Assembly: GCA_963843745.1 (NCBI GenBank)
Contig: CAWJLP010000002.1
Span: forward strand, 28,534-92,533
DNA from: Trebonia sp963843745
GTDB lineage: Bacteria; Actinomycetota; Actinomycetes; Streptosporangiales; Streptosporangiaceae
Length of the DNA: 64,000 bases
Reading direction: 5' to 3'
Shown here one piece after another: positions 56,805 through 64,000 of this stretch (the first letter of the stretch is position 1; the number at the start of each line of letters is the position of its first letter). The notes beneath the pieces are model-generated. The model saw only the letters and a list, made by a program, of their open reading frames with translations, searched no databases and had not been told where the DNA came from. Both the position numbers and the translations under genes were made by a program.

Positions 56805-58250
56805 GTGAACGCTTCTGCACTCCTCCTGACCCGCCCCGTGACCCGTGCTCCCGACGACCAGGACGCCGACGCCGAGCCGGTGCGCGTGAATGTGCTGCTC
56901 GCCGTACTCGCGCTTGCCGGGACCGTTTTCGCGATGATGCAGGCGCTGGTCATCCCTGCCCTGCCGCGGATCCAGGTCAGCCTCGGCACCAACGCGGACG
57001 GCGCCGCGTGGATCTCGACCGCGTACCTGCTGAGCGCCTGCATCCTCACCCCGGTCATCGGCGGGCTCGGCGAGGTGGCGGGCAAGAAGCGGATGATGCT
57101 CGCCAGCCTGGCCACGTTCGCGGCCGGCACGCTGGTCTGCGCGGTCGCGGGCAACCTTGGTGAGCTCGTCGTCGGCCGGGTGATCCAGGGCGCGGCGGGC
57201 GGCATCTACCCGCTGGCGTTCGCGATCATCAGGGACCGGCTGCCGCGCGAGCGGGTCCCCGGGGGTATCGGCCTGGTGTCGTCGCTGCTCGGCATCGGCG
57301 GCGGTCTCGGTCTCGTGCTGCCAGGGCCGATCATGACCCGGCTCTCCTACCAGTGGCTGTTCTGGCTGTCGCTCATGGTCATCGCCGCCGCGCTCATGCT
57401 GGCCGCCCGCTACATCCCCGCCGACGGTCCCGCCGAAGCAGGGGCCCGGGTTCCGTGGCGCTCCTCCTTGCTGATGGCGGCCGGCCTGTCGGCGGTGCTG
57501 ATCGCGGTGAGCGAGTCGGCCACCTGGCACTGGGCGAACATCAAGACGCAGGGGCTGCTGGTGCTCGGCGCGGCGGCCCTGCTGGCATGGGGCCGCATGG
57601 AGGCCCGCAGCAGCAGCCCCCTGGTGGACATGAGCCTGATGCGGCTGCGCGGCGTGTGGACGGCGAACGCGGGGGCACTGCTGGTCGGCGTGGGCATGTA
57701 CGCCTCGTTCCTGATCATCCCCGAACTCGTCCAGGCACCCGTGCGGCTCGGCTACGGCTTCGGCGCGTCGGTGACGGGAGCGGGCCTGTTCATGTTCCCG
57801 ACCGCTGCGGTGCAGCTGCTGCTCGGCCCCCTGTCCGGCCGGCTGCACCGCATGGTCAGCCTGCGGACGCAGCTGATCGCGGGCCAGCTGAGCTGCGCGG
57901 TGGCCTTCGCGAGCCTCGCCCTCTGGCACGACGCCGCATGGCAGGTCTACGCGGCCACGACGGTGCTCGGCGTCGGATTCTGGCTGTGCCTCGTGGCCTT
58001 GCCGAACCAGATCGTCTCCGCGGTGCCCGCCGCTCGCACCGGGTCGGCAACCGCGGTGAACACCGTGGTGCGCAACGCCGGGGGCGCCTTCGGCAGCCAG
58101 CTGGCCGCGGCGATCATCGTGGCATCCGCCGCGGCGGGCACCGGCGTCCCGGCCGCGTCAGGCTACATCGGCGCCCTGATCCTGTGCGCCGCGGCCACCT
58201 GTGCGGGCGCGTTCGTAGCCTGCGCCACCCCGCGCAGGAACCCGCGCTAA
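56805..58250 (+). CDS. MFS transporter (DHA2-like drug exporter)
   Basis: A 481-residue, 14-helix protein: VFAMMQALVIPALPRIQ in helix 1, motif A GGLGEVAGKKRMMLASL, motif C-like GIGGGLGLVLPGPIMTRLSYQWLFWLS. Proton-driven efflux of a small molecule, probably the ligand sensed by the divergent MerR regulator. ATG 56805; the promoter overlaps the regulator site. Confidence 0.9.
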   Translation: MNASALLLTRPVTRAPDDQDADAEPVRVNVLLAVLALAGTVFAMMQALVIPALPRIQVSLGTNADGAAWISTAYLLSACILTPVIGGLGEVAGKKRMMLASLATFAAGTLVCAVAGNLGELVVGRVIQGAAGGIYPLAFAIIRDRLPRERVPGGIGLVSSLLGIGGGLGLVLPGPIMTRLSYQWLFWLSLMVIAAALMLAARYIPADGPAEAGARVPWRSSLLMAAGLSAVLIAVSESATWHWANIKTQGLLVLGAAALLAWGRMEARSSSPLVDMSLMRLRGVWTANAGALLVGVGMYASFLIIPELVQAPVRLGYGFGASVTGAGLFMFPTAAVQLLLGPLSGRLHRMVSLRTQLIAGQLSCAVAFASLALWHDAAWQVYAATTVLGVGFWLCLVALPNQIVSAVPAARTGSATAVNTVVRNAGGAFGSQLAAAIIVASAAAGTGVPAASGYIGALILCAAATCAGAFVACATPRRNPR

Positions 58251-58284
58251 CCGCGCCGGAGAAGCCGGCTGAGGTTGCGGAGGA

Positions 58285-58337
58285 ACCACGCGTCCGTTCG
58301 GGATAATGATCTTGACTTTTCCGAACGGGCGCGTGGT
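58285..58337. terminator. Large inverted repeat between convergent genes
   Basis: 17-bp arms 58285-58301 / 58321-58337 with one G-U pair and a 19-base loop, between the MFS and litR stops. Probably a bidirectional terminator. Confidence 0.65.
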
Positions 58338-58348
58338 GACTGCCGCAC

Positions 58349-59122
58349 TTACTCGTCGCCGGGATCCTGGGACGCTCTTGCCAGCTCCCGCAGCCGGTCG
58401 AGGGTGTCCCCCGGGCGCCCGGCCAGGACCCGCGCGTTCGGCAGGCGCTCGCGGATCTCCCGGATCTCCCCGCTGGCGAGCCGGACCGCGCCGCTGGTAG
58501 CGGACGAGAGGACGATCAGGCTGGCGCCGGTGTCGGCGGCGAGCCTGATGACCTCGGCCACCGGAACGTCCGCGGCCAGATCCTGGACATGCCAGTGATC
58601 CTCGCGCAGGCAGGCCGCTGCCATCATGGCGGGCAGCGCATGGCGCTCGCCGGGGGGAGTCGCCGTCACGGCGATGCCACGGGGGCGGCCCTGCGGCTGG
58701 TGGACGCGGCCGGCGATAAGCCGCTCGCAGATCGCGGTCGCGCGGTGCTCGGTGGCGATGGACAGCTCCCCGGCGGACCACTCCGTGCCAACCCGTCGGA
58801 GCGCCGGGGCGATGACGTGGTCGCACAGCCCGGCCAGCGGCACTCCGGCGGCGAGCCGCCCGAAATCGCGGCGTGCCTGGGTCTCATCTCCGGCTACTAG
58901 CGCGGCGTACAACCGGTCCGCCTGTGCCGCCCAGTCCCTGACCTGCACCTCGCGCGGCGGCTCAGCGCCTGCCGCCCGCCTGGCCAGCAAGTCGCGCACG
59001 TCGCTTTCGCTCACCTCATAGCCATGCGGCGTCTTCCGCGCGCGAAGCGTGCCCTGGCGCACCCAGCCGTAGGCGGTCTGGTAGTGCACGCCGAGCGTCT
59101 CGGCCGCATCGCGTAGCTGCAC
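58349..59122 (-). CDS. litR: LitR/CarH-type adenosylcobalamin photoreceptor regulator
   Basis: A 257-residue protein from GTG 59122 (GGAG upstream). MerR-like HTH at 1-50 (QLRDAAETLGVHYQTAYGWVRQGTL, GYEVSESDV), helical B12-cap domain at 60-140, Rossmann B12-binding domain at 147-250. The ligand spacing equals that of Thermus CarH: Trp115, Glu125-His126 (W-x9-EH) and lower axial His161 (GERHAL), 35 residues after His126. Ser116 stands where CarH has His132, the light-state ligand, so the photocycle may differ. In the dark with AdoCbl such proteins repress; light releases them. It diverges from the lipid-modification operon. Confidence 0.9.
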   Translation of the reverse strand: MQLRDAAETLGVHYQTAYGWVRQGTLRARKTPHGYEVSESDVRDLLARRAAGAEPPREVQVRDWAAQADRLYAALVAGDETQARRDFGRLAAGVPLAGLCDHVIAPALRRVGTEWSAGELSIATEHRATAICERLIAGRVHQPQGRPRGIAVTATPPGERHALPAMMAAACLREDHWHVQDLAADVPVAEVIRLAADTGASLIVLSSATSGAVRLASGEIREIRERLPNARVLAGRPGDTLDRLRELARASQDPGDE

Positions 59123-59140
59123 GGGGTCTCCAAGCTCTCA

Positions 59141-59168
59141 GTTTTAGTGTAGTTTAGTATTGATTAAA
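59141..59168. promoter_or_regulatory. Candidate LitR operator/promoter
   Basis: A short AT-rich tract in a GC-rich context with tandem AGTTTTAGTGT (59140-59150), AGTTTAGTAT (59151-59160) and TGATTAAATG units at 10-11-base spacing. CarH tetramers bind adjacent direct repeats of about 11 bp, so the spacing fits. It covers the litR/SDR spacer. Confidence 0.5.
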
Positions 59169-59191
59169 TGTCGCGGACCGGAGGAGGCAGC

Positions 59192-60580
59192 ATGGGACTC
59201 ACGTACTCAAGTGTGGTACTCGCTGAGCCTGAAGAAGTGTTTGCCTGGCATTCCCGGCCGGGGGCCATCACGCGCCTGATGCCACCGTGGCAGCCGGTGC
59301 GCGTGGCGCGGGAAGCACCTTCGGTCCGCGACGGGCGGGCGGTTCTCGCCCTGCCTGGCGGCCTGCGCTGGGTGGCCGGCCATGATCCGTCCGGCTACGA
59401 CCCGCCGAGTCAGTTCACCGACGTCCTGCTGCCCCCGCTCGGGGCGGCGCTCCACTGGCGGCATACCCACCAGTTCACGCCTGCCCCCACGGGCGGCACC
59501 ATGGTCGTCGACGTCGTCTCCACGCCGGTCCCCGCGAGGGTACTGCGGCCGATGTTCGCCTACCGGCACCGGCAGCTCGCCGCCGACCTGGCCGCGCACG
59601 CGCGAGCGCGGGAGGTGTGTCCTCAGCCGCTGACGATCGCGCTCACCGGGGCGAGCGGGCTGATCGGCTCGTCCCTGGCGGCGCTGCTGACTACCGGCGG
59701 CCACCGGGTGATCCGGCTGGTCCGCCGCGCGCCACAGCAGGCGGACGAGCGCGAATGGCGGCCGGACGCGCCAGATCCCGGGTTGCTGGCCGGCGTGGAC
59801 GCGGTCGTGCATCTCGCCGGCGCGCCGATCGGCCGCCGGTTCACCGAGGAAAACAAGCGCGAGATCCTGACCAGCCGGACCGGCCCGACGCGGGCGCTGG
59901 CCCTGCTGGCGGCCATGTCCCCCGGCGGGCCGCGGACATTCGTCACCGCGTCCGCGGTCGGCTTTTACGGCGCCGACCGCGGTGACGAGCTCCTGACCGA
60001 GACCAGCGAGCGGGGCGACGGGTTCCTCGCCGACGTGGCCGCCGCCTGGGAAGACGCGACCGCTGCCGCCACGGACGCTGGAATCAGGACGGTCCAGGTC
60101 CGCACCGGCATTGTGCAGACGCCCCGGGGCGGGATGCTGCGCCTGCTGTACCCGCTGTTCGAAGCCGGCCTGGGCGGCCCGCTCGGCGACGGTACGGGAT
60201 GGCAGCCCTGGATCGAGATCGACGATCTGCTCGACATCTACCTGCGCGCGGTCACCGATCCCGCGCTCGCCGGGCCCGTCAACGCGGTCGCGCCGGGCGA
60301 GGCACGCAACGCCGAGTACGCGCGCACCCTCGGCCGGGTGCTCCGCAGGCCGGCGCTGATCCCGGTCCCGCCATTCGGCCCGCAGCTGCTCCTCGGCGCC
60401 GAAGGGGCCAAGGAACTCGCGGCAGCCAGCCAGCGGGTTCGCCCGGCGGCGCTGGCCGCCGCCGGGCACGCGTTCCGGTACCCGCACCTGGAAGGCGGCC
60501 TGCGGCACGTCCTTGGCCGTGACCCCTCCCCCGCGGGCCCGCGGCCGGCACCCATCCGGGACACGGCCGCCGCCGAATAG
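59192..60580 (+). CDS. TIGR01777-type SDR oxidoreductase with SRPBCC N-terminal domain
   Basis: A 462-residue protein from ATG 59192 (GGAGGAGG upstream; ATG 59168 has none). Residues 1-145 resemble an SRPBCC/START-like lipid-binding domain (YSSVVLAEPEEVFAWHSRPGA). Residues 150-450 are the extended SDR of the YfcH/TIGR01777 group: LTIALTGASGLIGSSLAALL, VVHLAGAPIGRRFTEENK and ASAVGFYG. First gene of the light-regulated operon; such SDR fusions accompany DUF1365 and CFA-like genes in singlet-oxygen or light regulons. Confidence 0.88.
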   Translation: MGLTYSSVVLAEPEEVFAWHSRPGAITRLMPPWQPVRVAREAPSVRDGRAVLALPGGLRWVAGHDPSGYDPPSQFTDVLLPPLGAALHWRHTHQFTPAPTGGTMVVDVVSTPVPARVLRPMFAYRHRQLAADLAAHARAREVCPQPLTIALTGASGLIGSSLAALLTTGGHRVIRLVRRAPQQADEREWRPDAPDPGLLAGVDAVVHLAGAPIGRRFTEENKREILTSRTGPTRALALLAAMSPGGPRTFVTASAVGFYGADRGDELLTETSERGDGFLADVAAAWEDATAAATDAGIRTVQVRTGIVQTPRGGMLRLLYPLFEAGLGGPLGDGTGWQPWIEIDDLLDIYLRAVTDPALAGPVNAVAPGEARNAEYARTLGRVLRRPALIPVPPFGPQLLLGAEGAKELAAASQRVRPAALAAAGHAFRYPHLEGGLRHVLGRDPSPAGPRPAPIRDTAAAE

Positions 60581-60610
60581 GGCCGTACGCGGATAAGGAG
60601 GATCAGGCCA

Positions 60611-61878
60611 GTGAGCGGACGCAAGATCGCCGTCATCGGCGGCGGCATCAGCGGGCTCACGGCGGCCTACATCCTCGCCCGGACCGACGAGGTGACCGTC
60701 TTCGAGGCTGGTGACCGGCTCGGCGGGCACGCGGACACCCATCTGGTCCCGGAACCCGGCGGACCCCCGGTACCGGTGGACACGGGGTTCATCGTCTACA
60801 ACGAGCGCACGTACCCGCTGCTGACCCGGATGTTCCGCGAGCTCGGCGTCATGACGCAGGCCTCCGAGATGAGCATGTCGGTCAGCTGCTCCGGCTGCGG
60901 AGTTCAGTACGCGGGCAAGCGCGGGCTGGCCGGCCTCGCGCCGGCCTGCGGCGCGGCGGGCCCCGGTATCTGCGGATGCTGGCAGAGGTCCCGAGGTTCC
61001 ACCGGGCCGCCAGGCGACTGCTGGCATCCGGGGAGTCCGGTGAGCTTTCACTCGCCGGTTTCCTGCGAGCCCACGGCTTCTCCGCGTACTTCACGACCCA
61101 CTTCGCGGTGCCGCTGGTAGGGGCCGTCTGGTCGTGCCCGCCGGGCGAGGCGCTGCGGTACCCGGCCGGCTATCTGTTCGCCTTCCTCGCCAACCACGGG
61201 ATGCTGTCGGTCTCCGGCTCACCGCAGTGGCGGACCGTGACGGGAGGCTCCCGGTGCTACGTCGAGCGGATAGCGGCCCGGCTGGCAAAGGTACGCCTGG
61301 GGGCGCCCGTGCGCTCGGTGCATCGCTATCCGGACGGGGCTGAGCTGCGCGATGCCTCCGGCGAGGTGCTCGGCTTCGACGCCGTGGTGATCGCTACCCA
61401 CCCCGACCAGGCTTTGCGGCTGCTCGATCCGCCCACCCCGGCGGAGCAGTCGGTACTCGGCGCGTTCAGCTACACGCCCAACGAGGCGGTGCTGCACACC
61501 GACACAAGGCTGCTTCCGCCGCGCGCCGCCGTGCGCGCGTCCTGGAACTACTCCCTGGACTGCCACGACAGCGCCGCAGGCTCGGCCCGGACCAGGATGA
61601 GCTATTACCTGAACCGGCTCCAAGGGGTGCCGCGGAGCGGCGGCGACTACATCGTCACGCTGGGCGGACGACCGGACGTGGACCCATCCCGCGTCATCGC
61701 AGTGATGGACTACGCGCACCCCGCTTACACGCGCGAATCGGTCGCCGCGCAACGCCGCCTGCCGGGCCTGAACACGACTGTCACGGCCTTCGCCGGCGCC
61801 TACCACGGCTGGGGATTTCACGAGGACGGATGCCGTTCTGGCGCGGCCGCGGCGCGGGCTCTCGGCGGCGGCTGGTGA
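60611..61878 (+). pseudogene. FAD-dependent amine-oxidase-like protein, single frameshift
   Basis: GTG 60611 (AAGGAGG upstream). FAD motif KIAVIGGGISGLTAAYILA and RLGGHADTH, VPVDTGFIVYNERTYP in the first frame, to about 60960. After the GGGCCCC run the coding sense continues in the other frame (MLAEVPRFHRAARRLL, FAVPLVGAVWSCPPGEAL, FDAVVIATHPDQALRLL, FAGAYHGWGFHEDG) to the stop at 61878. One C lost from the run 60961-60964 restores a 422-residue protein. The family (NAD-binding_8 amine oxidase of CFA clusters) desaturates or oxidises methyl-branched acyl chains in some bacteria. Overlaps DUF1365 by GTGA. Confidence 0.85.
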
Positions 61879-62618
61879 CCGCGCCACTCGCCGCGGGCGC
61901 GGCACTGTACGAGTGCCAGGTCTCGCACGCCAGGCGGGCGCCACTGCGCAACGTGTTCAGCTACCGCACCTACCAGTGGCTCGTCGACGTAGACCACCTG
62001 CCGCGTCCCCGGGGCTCGCTGCGGCTGCTGGCCGGCTTCCACGCCAGCGATCACCTGGGCGACCCCGGCCGCACCATCCGGGCCAACGTCGAACAGTTCG
62101 TGCGTGCGCACGGCACAGAGCTGGACGGCGGCCGGGTGCTGATGCTGGCCCACGCCCGGGTGCTCGGCTACGTGTTCAACCCGCTGACCGTGTTCTGGTG
62201 CCATCGGGCGGACGGGACCCTGGCCTGCGTGATCGCCGAGGTGCACAACACCTACGGGCAGCGCCACGCCTACCTGGTGCGCACCGACGACCGGGGCCGC
62301 GCGCGGACGGAGAAGGAGCTCTACGTCTCCCCGTACCACCCGGTCGACGGCTGGTACCAGATGAGCCTGCCGCTCCCCGGTGAGCGGCTGGCGCTCAGCA
62401 TCACCCTGCACCGCCCGAACGGATACCGGTTCGTCGCGAGCATACGCGGCAGCGCGGTGCCCGCTACCAGGCCGGCGCTGCTGCGGGCGACCGCGCGGCA
62501 CCCGTGGTCCACCGCCATGGTGTCCGCCCGGATCAGGTGGCAGGGGGTCAAGTTGTACGCGCGCGGACTACGGCCGGTGCCGCGGCCGCGACGCATTCCT
62601 CACCAGGGGGTCCAGTGA
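61875..62618 (+). CDS. DUF1365 family protein
   Basis: A 247-residue protein from GTG 61875 overlapping the amine-oxidase stop. AALYECQVSHARRAPLRNVFSYRTYQWLVD is the family opening; RVLMLAHARVLGYVFNPLTVFWCH and EVHNTYGQRHAYLV follow, then KELYVSPYHPVDGWY. DUF1365 almost always sits between an amine oxidase and a CFA synthase, as here. Biochemical role unassigned. Coupled to the next gene by another GTGA overlap. Confidence 0.9.
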   Translation: MTAPLAAGAALYECQVSHARRAPLRNVFSYRTYQWLVDVDHLPRPRGSLRLLAGFHASDHLGDPGRTIRANVEQFVRAHGTELDGGRVLMLAHARVLGYVFNPLTVFWCHRADGTLACVIAEVHNTYGQRHAYLVRTDDRGRARTEKELYVSPYHPVDGWYQMSLPLPGERLALSITLHRPNGYRFVASIRGSAVPATRPALLRATARHPWSTAMVSARIRWQGVKLYARGLRPVPRPRRIPHQGVQ

Positions 62619-63878
62619 CCAGCACACAGCATGCCACCACGGAGTTGATCGACCCGGGCCGGTGGCCTGACGTCGCGGCGGCACGCGGATCGGCGGTACG
62701 CGGGGAGATCGCCCGCGTCCTGTTCCGCGCGGCGGTGTCCCGGCTCCCCGTCCGGGTCCGGCTGCCCGACGGCCGTTGCCTCGGTGCCGGGCCTCTCGGC
62801 GCGCCGGTCATGGTGGTCCACAACCCGGCCGCCTTCTTCACCAGGCTTGGCGCCGGCGGCCTCATCGGGTTCGGCGAGTCCTACCAGGCCGGCGACTGGG
62901 ACTGCGCGGACCTGACCGGCCTGCTGACCGTCTTCGCCATGAACGTCCGCGACCTCGTGCCGCCACCGCTGCAGCAGATGCGCCGGCTGGCGGTCCGCAG
63001 GCACCCGGCCACGGACGAACAGACAAGGGACGGCGCGCGCCGCAACATCAGCCGCCACTATGACTTGTCCAACGAGTTCTTCGCCCTGTTCCTCGACGAG
63101 ACCATGACGTACTCCTCGGCCTTGTTCGAGACCGCCGCCGACGGCACCCCGGTCGCGGCTGACCGGGTCCTCGGCCAGGCGCAGCGGCGCAAGATCGACC
63201 GGCTGCTCGACCAGGCGGGAGTGGGACCAGGATCCCGGCTGCTCGAGATCGGCACCGGCTGGGGCGAGCTGGCAATCAGGGCCGGGCAGCGCGGCGCCGA
63301 TGTCCGCACTGTCATGATCTCCGCCAGGCAGCGGGAACTCGCGGCCCGCCGGGTGGCCAAGGCCGGCCTCGCCGGGCGGGTCAGCGTAGAACTGCGCGAT
63401 TACCGGGATGTGGACGGCGAGTTCGACGCCATCTGCTCGGTCGAGATGATCGAGGCGGTCGGCGAGCGCTACTGGGACGCCTACTTCGCCCAGCTCGACC
63501 GGCTGCTCGCGCCCGGCGGCCGGGTCGCCCTCCAGACGATCACGATGCCGCACGACCGGATGCTGGCCTGCAGGCATACCTACACCTGGATCCAGAAGTA
63601 CATCTTCCCTGGAGGCCTGATCCCCTCGGTCACGGCGATCGAGGACAGCGTCGCCCGCCGCACCCGGCTACGGGTCGCCGGACGGCATGACTTCGGGCGC
63701 ACTACGCGCGGACCCTGCGGATCTGGCGGGACCGGTTCCTCGCCCAGGAAAGCGAGGTCGCCGCGCTCGGCTTCGACGAGGTCTTCGTCCGCATGTGGCT
63801 CTTTTACCTGTGCTACGCCAAGGCCAGCTTCGCGCCGGCTACCTGAACGTCAGCCAGCTCACCCTGAAGCGATCGTGA
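62615..63878 (+). pseudogene. Cyclopropane-fatty-acyl-phospholipid synthase-like methyltransferase, two frameshifts
   Basis: GTG 62615. N-terminal domain (FTRLGAGGLIGFGESYQAGDWDC), then CFA core: ISRHYDLSNEFFALFLDETMTYSSALF, LLEIGTGWGELAIRAGQRGA (SAM loop), SVEMIEAVGERYWDAYF, HTYTWIQKYIFPGG. After GRHDFG at 63690 the frame shifts (HYARTLRIWRDRFLAQESEV, LFYLCYAKASF), and again at about 63833 to finish GYLNVSQLTLKRS at TGA 63876-63878. Both need one restored base. The restored protein is about 421 residues. It transfers SAM methyl/methylene groups to unsaturated acyl chains. Confidence 0.85.
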
Positions 63879-64000
63879 CGGCGACGGTTGTCCGGCGCCC
63901 CGGTACCGCGGGGACGATCGCCTGGGCAGCCAGCCAGGCGGGCGTCGTCCTGCCGGTCAGGGTGGGCGCCTGGGGCGGGAGCGACGCCGGGCCGCCCGCC
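63875..64000 (+). CDS. Second CFA-synthase-like gene, 5' end only
   Basis: GTG 63875 overlaps the preceding stop (GTGA). The 42 visible codons read TAGTIAWAASQAGVVLPVRV then AWGGSDAGPPA, which resembles the N-terminal LPVRxRAWDGSxAGPP block of actinobacterial CFA synthase-like proteins. The gene continues beyond the window. Confidence 0.55.
   Translation, partial: MTATVVRRPGTAGTIAWAASQAGVVLPVRVGAWGGSDAGPPA

Overview
The DNA is GC-rich, with strong third-position GC bias and many GTG starts. It carries gene families typical of filamentous actinomycetes: an HTH/DUF5753 + DUF397 pair, a SARP-type regulator, an SCO4226-type nickel-binding protein, a TetR-controlled DrrAB pump, and a rifamycin-associated element with helR and rox. 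I infer a Streptomyces/Streptosporangiales-like actinobacterium; the genus cannot be fixed from this window. No rRNA, CRISPR array or intact transposase was seen. One tRNA gene (tRNA-Arg-ACG) is present.

Layout. 0-6.5 kb: a membrane protein cut by the window edge, a luciferase-like monooxygenase, the HTH/DUF397 pair, a SIS-domain sugar isomerase and small proteins. 6.5-14.5 kb: a very large EndoQ-like PHP + UvrD helicase fusion, a carotenoid-oxygenase/SnoaL pair with a TetR regulator, a lipoprotein and a MetE-C-like methyltransferase. 14.5-30 kb: treZ-treY trehalose synthesis, ctaB, gluconokinase, Smr, an epimerase, TetR with drrAB behind a three-half-site operator, exonuclease III, a lipoprotein and an MFS pump. 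30-37.3 kb: an IclR-controlled catabolic island (LigA/LigB-type dioxygenase, citryl-CoA lyase-like enzyme, CaiB-type CoA transferase, amidohydrolase) whose two transcription units each carry the same 17-bp operator, plus a second MetE-C-like gene. 37-45.7 kb: a kinase-like protein, a UvrA-like drug-resistance ATPase and many small genes.

43.3-48.4 kb is an integration hot spot at tRNA-Arg(ACG). A 44-bp copy of the tRNA 3' half lies 2.5 kb from the intact tRNA, with an integrase C-terminal stub beside the tRNA, low-GC cargo, short tRNA-derived fragments and paired arm-type repeats. This is the carcass of at least one integrative element.

48.4-64 kb: a DUF1059 protein, a SARP-like regulator, a rhodanese and a methyltransferase; then a rifamycin-resistance cassette (19-bp RAE palindrome, helR, rox); a MerR regulator diverging from an MFS pump with BmrR-like 19-bp-spacer promoters on both sides; and a LitR/CarH-type B12 photoreceptor diverging from a lipid-modification operon (SDR, FAD amine oxidase, DUF1365, two cyclopropane-fatty-acid-synthase-like genes).

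Quality note: at least seven genuine reading frames are broken by single-base shifts (near 6.03, 18.63, 47.24, 55.32, 60.96, 63.69 and 63.83 kb). Most fall in or beside short homopolymers, so sequencing indels are at least as likely as real mutations.
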